Shown here piece by piece: positions 1 to 8,902 of a stretch of DNA of 64,000 nucleotides. The stretch is from Chthoniobacterales bacterium (GTDB lineage: Bacteria; Verrucomicrobiota; Verrucomicrobiia; Chthoniobacterales; DASVRZ01). The number at the start of each line of letters is the position of its first letter. The stretch's first letter is position 1. The notes beneath the pieces are model-generated. The model did not search any database and was not told the origin of the DNA. It saw only the letters and a program-made list of their open reading frames with translations. The stretch covers positions 1 through 64,000 of the forward strand of contig JBDSQB010000005.1 in assembly GCA_039930045.1 (NCBI GenBank), given 5' to 3'. Position numbers and translations under genes: made by a program.

Positions 1-1791
1 GGCCCGACCACGTTCGGGCTGTTCAGTTGCTCCAAGACCACCAACGAGATGAACTATCTGGCGCAGAAGTTCGCGCGGACGGTGGTGGGCAGCAACAACA
101 TCGATAGCTGCAACCGCACCTGACACGCTCCCAGCGTCGTCGGTCTGGCGACGGTCTTTGGAATGGGCGGCGGCACCACCTCCTACCGGGAGATGGAGGA
201 GACGGATCTCGTCATCCTCTGGGGGAGCAATGCCCGCGACGCGCATCCGATTTTCTTCCACCACGTGCTGAAGGGGATCCGCAACGGCGCGAAGCTCTAC
301 GTCGTGGATCCGCGGACGAGCTCGTCCGCCCAGTGGGCGGTCCCCGGGAACGGGCACCTGCAGCTCCACGTCGGCACGGACATCCCGCTGGCCAACGCCA
401 TGGCCCGGGAGATCCTGGCGGCGGGCCTCGAGAACCGCAGCTTCATCGAGCACGCGACCAGCGGCTTCGCGGAGCTCCGCCGCCACCTCGAGCCCTGGAC
501 GCTGGAGCGCGCCGAGGCCGTCACCGGCGTGCCCGCGGCACAGATCCGCGAGCTGGCTCATGCCTACGCCCGCGCCGATCGCGCCGTGATCTGCTGGACG
601 CTCGGCATCACCGAGCACCACAACGCGGTGGACAACGTCCGCGCGCTGATCAATCTCAGCCTGCTCACCGGCCACGTCGGGCGCTACGGCTCCGGCGTCG
701 CCCCCCTGCGCGGACAGAACAACGTCCAGGGCGGTGGCGACATGGGCGCCCTGCCCGACCGGCTGCCCGGCTTCCAGCATGTCGAGAACGACGAGCTGCG
801 GGCGAATTTCGAGCGCGTCTGGGGCGTGCCCGTGCCGCCCCGGCGCGGCTGGCACCTCTCCGACATGTTCGAGGCCATGGAGCGCGGCGAGCTGACGGCC
901 CTCTACGTGATCGGCGAGAACCCGGCCAACTCCGAGGCGGACCAGCACCGCACCATCGAGCGGCTGCGCGGCCTCGAGACCCTGGTGGTGCAGGACATGA
1001 TCTTCACCGCCACCGCCGAGCTGGCGGACGTGGTGCTGCCGGCGGCCGCCGGCTGGTGCGAATCCGAGGGGACGGTGACCAACAGCGAGCGCCGCGTCCA
1101 GCGGGTGCGCCGGGCGGTGCCGCCGCCGCCAGGCGTTCTCGACGATCTCGAGATCCTCTGCGAGCTCGCCCGCCGTATGGGCCGCGACCTCGGCAACCCG
1201 ACGGCCGAAGAGCTGTGGGACGAGCTGCGCACGCTTTCGCCGGTGCACACCGGCATGTCCTACGCGCGGCTGGAGGCGGAGCAGGGGTTGCAGTGGCCCT
1301 GCTACGACGAGTCTCACCCCGGCGAGATGTACCTGCACGGCCGGCTCTGGCAGCGGCCGGTCGTGGGGCCGCGGGCGCCCTTCGCCTGTGCGGATCACTC
1401 GCCGCCAGTCGATGAGCTGACCGACGAGTTCCCTCTCCGCCTGACCACCGGCCGGCATCTGGATTCCTACAACACCGGCGTGCAGACCGGCTTCTATGCC
1501 TCGCCGAACCGCCGGCCCGCCGGGATCGATCTCCATCCTGAGGACGGCCGGCGGCTGGGCATCGCCGCCGGGGATCTGGTGCGCGTGATCTCGCGCCGCG
1601 GCGCGGTGGTCGCCCCGGCGCGCTTCGATGCCGGACTGCGGCCCGGGCTCGCCTTCATGACCCTCCACTTCCCCGAGCAGGTGGCGACCAATGAGTTGAC
1701 GATCGACGCCGTCGATCCGCTCTCCGGAACCTCGGAGTTCAAGGCGACGGCGGTGCGGATCGAGCCGGTGGGCCAGCCGGCTCTGGTCTAG
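1..1791 (+). CDS. fdhA: Formate dehydrogenase alpha subunit, selenocysteine-containing, 5' partial
   Basis: This is the catalytic molybdopterin (bis-MGD) subunit that oxidises formate to CO2. The frame is open from base 1 except for an in-frame TGA at 121-123. That TGA sits in the context SCNRT-U-HAPSVVGL, which matches the active-site selenocysteine of FdhF-type enzymes (Sec-His followed by a PSV.GL loop). A SECIS-like hairpin follows at once, so I read the TGA as Sec rather than a stop. About 596 residues are visible, with Sec at residue 41 of the visible part. The molybdopterin oxidoreductase domain fills the middle, and the last ~115 residues form the MGD-binding beta-barrel (LTTGRHLDSYNTG onward). 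The N-terminal part, with its Fe-S domain or domains, lies outside the window. An ATG-initiated reading from 163 would lack the active site and is wrong. The NuoE/NuoF-like subunit begins 13 bp downstream, suggesting an NAD-linked enzyme. Third codon positions are almost all G/C, unlike the DNA after about 2640. Confidence 0.9.
121..153 (+). promoter_or_regulatory. Selenocysteine UGA codon and bacterial SECIS hairpin
   Basis: The TGA at 121-123 is followed by a stem-loop: CGTCGTC (135-141), loop GGTCT (142-146), GGCGACG (147-153). All seven positions pair, with one G-U wobble. The GGUCU loop is the recognition feature of the E. coli fdhF SECIS and begins 19 nt after the UGA, the same spacing as I recall for fdhF. 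Its role would be to recruit SelB with Sec-tRNA. The SelB, SelA, SelC and SelD genes are not in this window. Confidence 0.85.
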
Positions 1792-1804
1792 ACGGACGAC
1801 ACGA

Positions 1805-3805
1805 ATGGACCTGCACTTCACCGCTGACGTAGCCGACCCGGAGGAGATGGAGGCCGTCGATCTCTGTCTTGCGGGTCTTTCCGTGGATCTCCCTTCGAAC
1901 GCCGGCGGCCGCCGGCAGTATCTGATCCCGGTCCTGCACGCTATCCAGGACCGCAAGGGGTGGATCAGCCCGGGGGCGCTCAACTACGCCTGCTTCCGGC
2001 TGCAGGTGCCCCCCGCCGAGGCGTTCGGCGTCGCCGATTTCTACGCCCTGTTCCAGACCCGGCCGCACCCGCCGGTGACCGTGCACGTCTGCGACGACAT
2101 CGCCTGCCGGACGCGCGGGGCCGAGGAGCTCTGCGCCGAGGTCGAGGCGATGCTCGGCCCCCAGGGGGAGAGCCGGGACGGCCACGCCACCTGGCACCGC
2201 AGCCCCTGCCTCGGCCTCTGCGAGCGGGCGCCGGCGGCGCTCGTGGTGGCGGCCGGCAGCCCGCCGCGCGACCGCCATGATCGGGACATTGCGCCGGCCA
2301 CCAGCGGCGACATCCTGACCGCCGTGGTGGGCGCGCCCGTGCCGCAGCCGGACCTCGCGGTCTCCGTGCCGCAGATGGGACAACCGGGCCTGAAGCTGCT
2401 CGCCCGCGTCGGCCGGGTGGATCCCACCAGTCTCGACGACTACCGCGCCGCCGGCGGCTTCCACGCCCTGCGCCGCGCCTTCGAGATGGGCCCCGCGGCG
2501 GTGGTCAAGGAGGTCGTCGAGGCCAAGCTCGTGGGGCGCGGCGGCGCCGCCTTCCCCACGGGAGTGAAGTGGCAGGGGGCGCGCTCGACGGCGCTGCCGC
2601 GCTACCTGATCTGCAACGCCGACGAGTCCGAGCCCGGCACTTTTAAGGATCGCTACATTCTGCATCAAGACCCGCATCAGCTTCTCGAAGGGATGCTCAT
2701 CTCGTGCTGGGCACTGAATGTTCACCTCGCCTACCTCTACATTCGCGGGGAATTTCCCGAGGCGGCCAAGATTGCGGAAAAGGCCATCGAAGAGGCACGC
2801 GCCAAGGGTTTCCTCGGCAAAAACATCCTCGGCACTGGCTTCGACGTGGAGATTTACGTGCATCGCGGCGCGGGTGCTTACATTTGTGGCGAAGAAACCG
2901 GCCTCATCGAATCGCTCGAAGGAAAGCGCGCTTACCCGCGCATCAAGCCGCCGTATTTTCCGGCGGTGTTAGGTCTTTATCAGTGCCCGACGATTGTTAA
3001 CAACGTCGAAACGCTCTGCCACGTGAAGCACATCGTGCGCATGGGCGGCGCGGAATACGCCAAAATCGGTCGCCCCAATAACACTGGAACTCGCATCGTC
3101 TGCGTTAGCGGCGACGTGGTGAAGCCGGGTTACTTTGAAATCGAAGTCGGCTCGATCACGTTCGGCGAACTCATCAACGACTTCTGCGGCGGCATGAAAC
3201 CCGGTCGCAAACTGAAGGGCGTCATCCCCGGTGGCAGCTCAGCGAAGGTTCTTCGCGCAGGCGAAAAATACAAAATCAAAGAAAAAGCCGCCGACGGTTC
3301 GATGGTGGACAAAGAGATCGGGCTCGAAGACATCCGGCTCGACTTCGACTCGCTCGCCGCCGTTGGCTCGATGGCCGGCTCGGGCGGCGTGATCGTGATG
3401 GACGACACCCGCGACATGGTTTGGGTGCTGAACAACATCAATAATTTCTACGCCCACGAGAGCTGCGGCCAATGCACGCCGTGCCGCGAAGGCAGTCTCT
3501 GGATGAAAAAAATCACCGACCGCATCGTCGCTGGTGGTGGCGTGGACACCGATCCCGCGGTGCTGAAAAACGTCGCCGACAACATCGCGGGCAAGACGAT
3601 TTGCGCGTTTGGCGAGGCGTGCAGTTGGCCGACGCAGAGCTTCCTCGCGAAGTTTCCCGAGGAGTTTTCGACGAAATCGCTCAAGCCGCTTCCACCGCCC
3701 ATGCCGCCGGAATACACGTCAGAGGAAATCATCGAACACGACCAGATTCCGACCAAGCTCGGCGCTCGTGGAGCGGGTTTGATGGCGGTGGACGCCAGCA
3801 AATAA
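1805..3805 (+). CDS. NuoE-NuoF-like fusion (diaphorase N-terminus joined to complex I NuoF C-terminus); possible chimera
   Basis: This 666-residue reading frame has two functional parts. Residues ~30-150 are a NuoE-like thioredoxin-fold [2Fe-2S] domain, with cysteines in VCDDIAC and CLGLC. Residues ~200-640 are NuoF: the FMN/NADH loop GRGGAAFPTG, the motif CNADESEPGTFKDR, GAYICGEETGLIESLEG, an SLBB region, and the [4Fe-4S] cysteines ESCGQCTPCREG plus TICAFGEAC. NuoE/NuoF fusions are known as the NAD-reducing subunit of soluble formate dehydrogenases, which fits the gene just upstream. Codon use changes sharply near base 2640: upstream codons end almost only in G/C, while downstream codons such as ACT TTT AAG GAT are of the type used by the rest of the window. 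The C-terminal part pairs naturally with nuoG downstream. The protein may therefore be an artificial join of a foreign fdhB and a resident nuoF. It ends 3 bp before the end of the convergent kinase gene. Confidence 0.75.
   Translation: MDLHFTADVADPEEMEAVDLCLAGLSVDLPSNAGGRRQYLIPVLHAIQDRKGWISPGALNYACFRLQVPPAEAFGVADFYALFQTRPHPPVTVHVCDDIACRTRGAEELCAEVEAMLGPQGESRDGHATWHRSPCLGLCERAPAALVVAAGSPPRDRHDRDIAPATSGDILTAVVGAPVPQPDLAVSVPQMGQPGLKLLARVGRVDPTSLDDYRAAGGFHALRRAFEMGPAAVVKEVVEAKLVGRGGAAFPTGVKWQGARSTALPRYLICNADESEPGTFKDRYILHQDPHQLLEGMLISCWALNVHLAYLYIRGEFPEAAKIAEKAIEEARAKGFLGKNILGTGFDVEIYVHRGAGAYICGEETGLIESLEGKRAYPRIKPPYFPAVLGLYQCPTIVNNVETLCHVKHIVRMGGAEYAKIGRPNNTGTRIVCVSGDVVKPGYFEIEVGSITFGELINDFCGGMKPGRKLKGVIPGGSSAKVLRAGEKYKIKEKAADGSMVDKEIGLEDIRLDFDSLAAVGSMAGSGGVIVMDDTRDMVWVLNNINNFYAHESCGQCTPCREGSLWMKKITDRIVAGGGVDTDPAVLKNVADNIAGKTICAFGEACSWPTQSFLAKFPEEFSTKSLKPLPPPMPPEYTSEEIIEHDQIPTKLGARGAGLMAVDASK
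2600..2660. other. Composition breakpoint inside the NuoF coding region
   Basis: Left of about 2638 the codons are nearly saturated for G/C at position three. Immediately right of it, codons such as ACT, TTT, GAT, ATT, CAT, CAA and GAA appear and stay common to the window's end. The break lies in the DNA for DESEPGTFKDR, one of the best conserved NuoF stretches. That is where unrelated genomes share enough identity for a mis-assembly or homologous recombination. The reading frame is preserved across the point. Confidence 0.7.
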
Positions 3806-3808
3806 CGC

Positions 3809-6463
3809 CTAACTGGAGGCAGTTTTTCGTCCGAAGTCCAGGGCTTCTCGGACGGTTTCGATCAGCGCTTGCGGACGATACGGTTTCGGCAGAAAAGTAA
3901 TGCCGTCACTCAGTTCCAGTCCGGATTTCAGTAATTCCTGACTGTAACCGCTCGAATAAATCACTGGCAACTGCGGGTGCGTGAGCCGAATTTTTTCTGC
4001 CACATCGCGACCGGATAATTTCCCGGGCATGACCATGTCGGTGAGCAGGAGTCCGATTTGACTCTGGTGTTGTTCCCAGACTTCGAGCGCCTCGGCGCCG
4101 GTCGTGGCCTCCAGGACGATGTAACCCAAGTCTTCCAACACGCGCTTGGCGAGAGTGCGGACAAATTCCTCGTCCTCCGCCAGGAGAATCGTCTCTTTTC
4201 CACCGCGTAAATCGTCGGCGTTCGAGGCACCCTGGCCTGTCGCCGCCTCGGTCGTCGCCGGGATGAGCACAGTGAAAGTCGTGCCTTTTCCGACTTCGCT
4301 TTCGACCTCCATCCAGCCGTTGTGCTGCTGGACGATGCCGTAAACCGTGGCCAGGCCGAGTCCGGTTCCGGAGCCGACTTCCTTCGTCGTGTAAAACGGC
4401 TCGAAAATATGGGCGAGATGCTCGGGATCGATCCCGGTGCCTGTGTCGGTGACGCTGAGCCAGACGCTGCGACCGGGTTTGGCCCCAATCTTGAGTTGGG
4501 AATGGGCACCGTCGATCACGCAGGTGCCGGTTTTGATGACGATCTGACCGCCACTCGGCATCGCGTCGCGGGCGTTGACCACAAGATTCATGAGCACTTG
4601 CTCAATCATCCCGCCATCGGCCTGGACGTTGGGCAGGGCAGGGGCGAGTTCCATTTCAATGGTGACATTTTCGCCGACCATGCGGCGGAGCATTTTTACG
4701 ATTTCCTCGATGATCGCATTGATGCGAACCGGCTGCGGCTGGAAAAGCTGGCGCCGCGAAAACGTGAGCAACTGGCGAGTCAACTGCGCCGCGCGTTCGC
4801 CCGCCATGGCGATCTGGAGGAGCGAATCGCGCTGCGGACCCGAGATGGGGAATTGCATGAGACTCAGCTCGGCGTGGCCGGTGATGACCGTGAGCAGATT
4901 ATTGAAATCGTGGGCCACACCGCCGGCGAGCTGGCCGATGGCCTCCATTTTTTGAGAGTGCCGAAGCTGGTGTTCGAGCGATTCGTGGTCGCGCTTCAGG
5001 AGCGTCTCGCGCTCTTTTTGCCGGTAGCTGTCGCAGAGGACGCCCGCCTGTTGCACGAGCATCTCCATTTGCGATTGCTCTCCTGTGGAATAACCCTCGG
5101 GGCGATTGGCCAGCGCAATCATGCCGACGACCTCGGCGCCGCGCAGAATCGGGACGCCGAGATAGGTGTTGAGCGGCGGATGACCCTCTGGCAGGAGATT
5201 CGGTTGGCCGGATGCCATCGGCTCGTTGGTGATGAGGACTTTTCCAGAATGAATCACCTCCCCGAAGAGGTTGTCGCACTTGGTGAACGCCAGATAACCT
5301 TTTTCGTTGAAGCTGGCCTCCATCATTTGTGTGAACGCCGGCGAGGCTTCGGGGTGGTTCATCATTCCCTCGTGGGCGAGGACGCGGAGTTCCTTGCGAT
5401 CGTCGGTGAGCACGGCGATAAACCCGTAACTGCTTCGGGTTTGATCCAAGGCACAGCGCAGCAGCCGTCCGAGCGCCTTGCTCCAATCGCCGAGGGCCAG
5501 GAACACTTCGAGCGATTCACTGACGGCAGTGAGCAGCTCGGACTTCGTTTGCAGCGCGATCTGCGCCCGGCGGCGTTCGGTGATGTCGCGGTTGACCCCG
5601 GTCATGCGCACGGCCCGCCGGTTTTCGCCTTCGCCGGCAAATACCACCCGGCCATGGCAGGCGATCCAGTGGATCGAGCCATCCGGCCAGATCACGCGAA
5701 ACTCAGTTTTATAGATACCGTCCGCACTTTCGCGGGCTGCCTGGGATTCCATCTGGACGCGTTTCCGGTCGTCGGGATGAATGCATTCGAGGGTGTACTC
5801 CGGGTCCGACATCTCCGCCTGCAAGCCAAATTGTTGACGCGCCCGCTGGTCCCAAGTCGTGGTGCGGGTGTCCATCGCCGTGTCCCAAGTGCCGAGTTGG
5901 GCGGCATCGAGGGCGATGCGCAGGCGGTCCTCGCTAAGATGCAACTGCGCTGCCCCACTCTTGGAGAGCTCGTAATTTTTCCGGCGCAAGTCCAGTTTCA
6001 CCATCACCATGCGACTCAGCACCTGCAGCGTCTGCTGTTGCATGGGTGTGAGCGTGCGCGGCTCGTAATCCATCACGCAAATCGTCCCGAGACTGACTCC
6101 CTCCGGTGCGACGAGGGGGACTCCGGCGTAGAAACGCATCGGGCGCTGCGCCTTGGTCAGCGGATGATCGCGGAACCGCTCGTCCTCCTGCAGATCGGGA
6201 ACGATGAACAACTCATCTTGGAGAATCGCATGGGCGCAGAGCGACTCGGCTCGCGGCGTTTTCAGAGGCGAATAATTGACGCGCGACTTAAACCACTGCA
6301 GATCTTCGCCCACGAGGCTGATCAAAGCGATCGGAGTGTCGCAAATTTGCGCAGCCATCTGGGTGAGTTCGTCATAGGCCTCCTCCGGCTCGGAATCCAT
6401 CACAGCATAACTTTGCAACACCTCGAGACGGCGTTTTTCATTGGGGGAAAGCTCGGCTTGCAT
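3809..6463 (-). CDS. Hybrid sensor histidine kinase (GAF-PAS-GAF-HisKA-HATPase-REC)
   Basis: This is a cytosolic hybrid kinase of 884 residues with no membrane segment. In order it has a GAF domain (~25-160), a PAS/PAC domain (~175-298, with WPDGSIHWIACHGRVV), a second GAF (~318-480), and a HisKA domain with the phospho-acceptor His in [11 protein letters not shown] (~515). A HATPase_c domain follows (DTGTGIDPEH, then GTGLGLATVYG), and a C-terminal receiver (~757-875, phospho-Asp in LLTDMVMPG). The ATG at 6463 gives a typical N-terminus for this GAF family. The gene lies antisense between nuoF and nuoG and splits what is usually a contiguous nuo operon. Its kinase and receiver halves closely resemble those of the truncated kinase at the right end of the window. 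The input signal cannot be told from the sequence. Confidence 0.93.
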   Translation of the reverse strand: MQAELSPNEKRRLEVLQSYAVMDSEPEEAYDELTQMAAQICDTPIALISLVGEDLQWFKSRVNYSPLKTPRAESLCAHAILQDELFIVPDLQEDERFRDHPLTKAQRPMRFYAGVPLVAPEGVSLGTICVMDYEPRTLTPMQQQTLQVLSRMVMVKLDLRRKNYELSKSGAAQLHLSEDRLRIALDAAQLGTWDTAMDTRTTTWDQRARQQFGLQAEMSDPEYTLECIHPDDRKRVQMESQAARESADGIYKTEFRVIWPDGSIHWIACHGRVVFAGEGENRRAVRMTGVNRDITERRRAQIALQTKSELLTAVSESLEVFLALGDWSKALGRLLRCALDQTRSSYGFIAVLTDDRKELRVLAHEGMMNHPEASPAFTQMMEASFNEKGYLAFTKCDNLFGEVIHSGKVLITNEPMASGQPNLLPEGHPPLNTYLGVPILRGAEVVGMIALANRPEGYSTGEQSQMEMLVQQAGVLCDSYRQKERETLLKRDHESLEHQLRHSQKMEAIGQLAGGVAHDFNNLLTVITGHAELSLMQFPISGPQRDSLLQIAMAGERAAQLTRQLLTFSRRQLFQPQPVRINAIIEEIVKMLRRMVGENVTIEMELAPALPNVQADGGMIEQVLMNLVVNARDAMPSGGQIVIKTGTCVIDGAHSQLKIGAKPGRSVWLSVTDTGTGIDPEHLAHIFEPFYTTKEVGSGTGLGLATVYGIVQQHNGWMEVESEVGKGTTFTVLIPATTEAATGQGASNADDLRGGKETILLAEDEEFVRTLAKRVLEDLGYIVLEATTGAEALEVWEQHQSQIGLLLTDMVMPGKLSGRDVAEKIRLTHPQLPVIYSSGYSQELLKSGLELSDGITFLPKPYRPQALIETVREALDFGRKTASS

Positions 6464-6678
6464 GAGTTAGAAACCAGAAACTGGGGCAAGATTTGGCAGA
6501 TCCGGCATCAGGCTTCCAGCAATAGTTTGGAAAAGCAGCAGGTAAAGTGCCGCATATGATGTTCCCGCCCATCTTAATGCAGCGCGACTGGTTAGCGACC
6601 CAATCATTTCCAAGGAACCGCGCAAATTCACTTCCCAAATTTCCCCGCATCCGCCATGTTCCACCCGAACTTTTTACA

Positions 6679-8331
6679 ATGAGCACCGCCACCGAAACTG
6701 CACCGCCACCCGTGACCCTCCTCAACGTCCAGATCGACGGCGTCTGGCATAAGATCGCCAAGGGCACCCGCGTCATCGAAGCCTGCTCGCAGGCGGGAAA
6801 ATTCATCCCGCGCTACTGCTACCACCCGAAACTCAGCTCTCCTGGCAACTGCCGCATGTGTCTCGTCGAAATGGGCATGCCGAAGATGACACCCGAGCGC
6901 AAAATCGAACTCGGCGAGGACGGTTTCCCGGTCATTAACTGGATTCCGCGTCCGCAAATCTCCTGCGCCCAGGACGTTGCGGAAGGCATGGGAGTTAGAA
7001 CCGATTCACCGATGGTCCAGGAATGCCGCAAGGGCGTCATGGAATTTCTCCTCATCAACCACCCGCTCGATTGCCCGATCTGCGACCAGGCCGGTGAATG
7101 CCGCCTCCAGGAATTTAGCGTGGAATACGGCCAGAGCAGCTCCCGTTTCCTCGAGCACAAAGTCAAAAAACCGAAAAACGTCCAGCTCGGGCCGCGCGTT
7201 ACCCTCGACGACGAACGCTGCATCCTCTGCTCCCGCTGCATTCGCTTCATGAAAGAAGTCGCGAATGACGACGTCCTCGGCTTCACCGACCGCGGCAGCC
7301 ACACCACCCTGAGCTGCCATCCCGACAAGGTACTCGACTCGAATTATTCCCTGAACACCGTCGATCTTTGCCCCGTCGGTGCGCTCACCAACACCGATTT
7401 TCGCTTCAAAATGCGCGTCTGGTTCCTCAAGGAAACCAAAACTATTGACGTCAATTGCGCCACCGGCTCCAACATCATCATCGGCGCTCGTGAAAACCAG
7501 ATTTACCGCATCACCCCTCGTGAAAACAACGACGTGAACCAAAACTGGCTGCCCGACAGCCACCGGCTCAACTTCAAATACATTCACCGCGACGACCGTC
7601 TGCTCCACCCGCAGACCGTCCAGAAAGGCGCGCTCGCCAACACCACCTGGGCCGACGCCATTTCCACCGCCGCAACGCAGTTGAAGTCGATTGAGTCCGG
7701 AAAAATCGCCCTCATCGCCAGTGGCCGCATGACCAACGAAGAACTCTTCCTCGCCAGGCGCCTCGCCGACGCCCTCGGCATCAAAGCCATCGACATCCTG
7801 CCGCGCACCGGCGAGCCCGACGGCATCCTCATCGCCGCCGACCGCAACCCGAACACCGCCGGGGCGAAACTCCTCGGCCTCACCGGCGAAAGACCCGGTG
7901 CCCGCCTCCAGGCCATCGCCGAGGGCGTGAGATCCAGCGCCATCGAGGGCCTCATCCTCCTCGGGGAAAACGCCGTCGCCATCGGATTGGCAGAATCCGA
8001 TCTAACTCGACTGAAAACTTTGGTCGTCCTCGACATTTTGCCCAATGCCTCCACGAAACACGCCAGCATCGTGTTGCCAGGGGCCAGTTTCGCCGAGAAA
8101 CGCGGCTCCATGATCAACGGAAAAAACCGCCTGCAACGCCTCAACCAGGCCATCCAGACCCCCGGCCTCGCCCACGACGATTGGCAAATCCTCCGCGACC
8201 TCATTCAGGCGATCACCGGGTATAATGGCATCTACACCATCGAGGAAGTCTTCTCGCAGATGGCATCGAAAGTCCCCGCCTTCACCGGTCGCAGCCTCAG
8301 CAAGATCGGCGACCTCGGCGTGCAGCTTTAA
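6679..8331 (+). CDS. nuoG: NADH-quinone oxidoreductase subunit G (short form)
   Basis: NuoG carries Fe-S clusters of the peripheral arm of respiratory complex I, passing electrons from NADH towards quinone. The N-terminus is a [2Fe-2S] ferredoxin domain (RYCYHPKLSSPGNCRMC, then ISCAQDV). Next is the His/Cys cluster motif HPLDCPICDQAGEC, then a [4Fe-4S] set CILCSRC with a distant C in VDLCPVGALTN. The last ~250 residues are a reduced molybdopterin-oxidoreductase-like domain without cofactor motifs. At 550 residues it is shorter than many NuoG proteins. I chose the ATG at 6679 (MSTATETAPPP). The longer in-frame start at 6547 adds residues with no family similarity and overlaps the kinase promoter region. 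The genes nuoH-N are not downstream; a repeat array follows instead. Confidence 0.93.
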   Translation: MSTATETAPPPVTLLNVQIDGVWHKIAKGTRVIEACSQAGKFIPRYCYHPKLSSPGNCRMCLVEMGMPKMTPERKIELGEDGFPVINWIPRPQISCAQDVAEGMGVRTDSPMVQECRKGVMEFLLINHPLDCPICDQAGECRLQEFSVEYGQSSSRFLEHKVKKPKNVQLGPRVTLDDERCILCSRCIRFMKEVANDDVLGFTDRGSHTTLSCHPDKVLDSNYSLNTVDLCPVGALTNTDFRFKMRVWFLKETKTIDVNCATGSNIIIGARENQIYRITPRENNDVNQNWLPDSHRLNFKYIHRDDRLLHPQTVQKGALANTTWADAISTAATQLKSIESGKIALIASGRMTNEELFLARRLADALGIKAIDILPRTGEPDGILIAADRNPNTAGAKLLGLTGERPGARLQAIAEGVRSSAIEGLILLGENAVAIGLAESDLTRLKTLVVLDILPNASTKHASIVLPGASFAEKRGSMINGKNRLQRLNQAIQTPGLAHDDWQILRDLIQAITGYNGIYTIEEVFSQMASKVPAFTGRSLSKIGDLGVQL

Positions 8332-8370
8332 AGAAAACGTCTCGGGGCATCGCGCAAGAATGACCCCGAA

Positions 8371-8685
8371 CCGAAATCGATTGAGAGCGCCCGAAAATTG
8401 ATTCAGAGAGGTCTAAAATCGAGTCAGAGCAGCCTAAAATTGACTGAGAGGGGCCGAAAATTCAGTCAGAGGAGACAAAAATCGACTCAGAGCAGCCTAA
8501 AATCGAGTCAGAGGGCGCTAAAATCGAGCCAGAGACGGTGAAAATTGACTGAGAGATGCCAAGGTTTGACTGAGAGGATTTCAAAATTAAGTCAGAGAGA
8601 CTTAAAATTGACTTAGAGACGCCTAGAATTGACTAAGAGACGCCTCAATTTCGTTCGGAGATCGCTAAATTCGACCAAGAGAGCG
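8371..8685. repeat. Degenerate 21-bp tandem array A, 15 units without indels
   Basis: Fifteen consecutive 21-bp units run from 8371 to 8685 with no insertion or deletion, although single units differ at many positions. The consensus is roughly cTaAAAtYGAsTsAGAG followed by four variable bases. A short A-tract and the AGAG block recur in every unit or nearly so. The units are most alike in the middle and decay towards both edges. No gene overlaps the array. In one frame it reads mostly open as a seven-residue repeat, but in-frame stops occur in two units, so I do not call it coding. It occupies most of the gap between nuoG and the OsmC gene. Confidence 0.9.
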
Positions 8686-8746
8686 TAGTCGCACAGACCC
8701 ATTAGGGTCGGCCTATCTATAGCGGATCTATTTCCGGTTCGAATCA

Positions 8747-8856
8747 GGTCCGTAGGACCGGCATGTCCCTGATAACCGGGAAATTCATGCCGCACCTACG
8801 GCGCTCATGCGTCTTCTCCAGCGTTGGTTCTATAGATATTAGGCTCCCATGGAGCC
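8747..8856. repeat. REP-like palindrome pair
   Basis: Two perfect short palindromes flank this stretch: GGTCC-GTA-GGACC at 8747-8759 and GGCTCC-CAT-GGAGCC at 8842-8856. Between them lie related pieces such as CCTACGG and TCTATAGATATTAGG. The pattern resembles degenerate copies of a dispersed bacterial intergenic repeat built around CCTACGGAG-type palindromes. The family assignment is from memory. No open reading frame is credible here. Confidence 0.6.
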
Positions 8857-8902
8857 ATGGGACTCGATGCGTGCGACTTTCGATAGGTTCTCTGATTCGC
8901 CT

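Noticed and set aside
121-123. Stop codon making the first gene a pseudogene or moving its start to 163
   Set aside because: The TGA is at the known selenocysteine position, the frame is open on both sides, and a SECIS hairpin follows.
4322-6559. 745-codon open frame opposite the GAF-PAS kinase
   Set aside because: It is an antisense shadow: GC-rich coding DNA often leaves the opposite frame open. The minus-strand product has full kinase domains while this one has none.
8371-8685. CRISPR array
   Set aside because: Units are 21 bp and directly adjacent, with no spacers and no cas genes.
8736-8745. tRNA T-arm-like GGTTCGAATC
   Set aside because: The flanking bases do not pair as a T-stem, and no acceptor or anticodon stem can be built around it.
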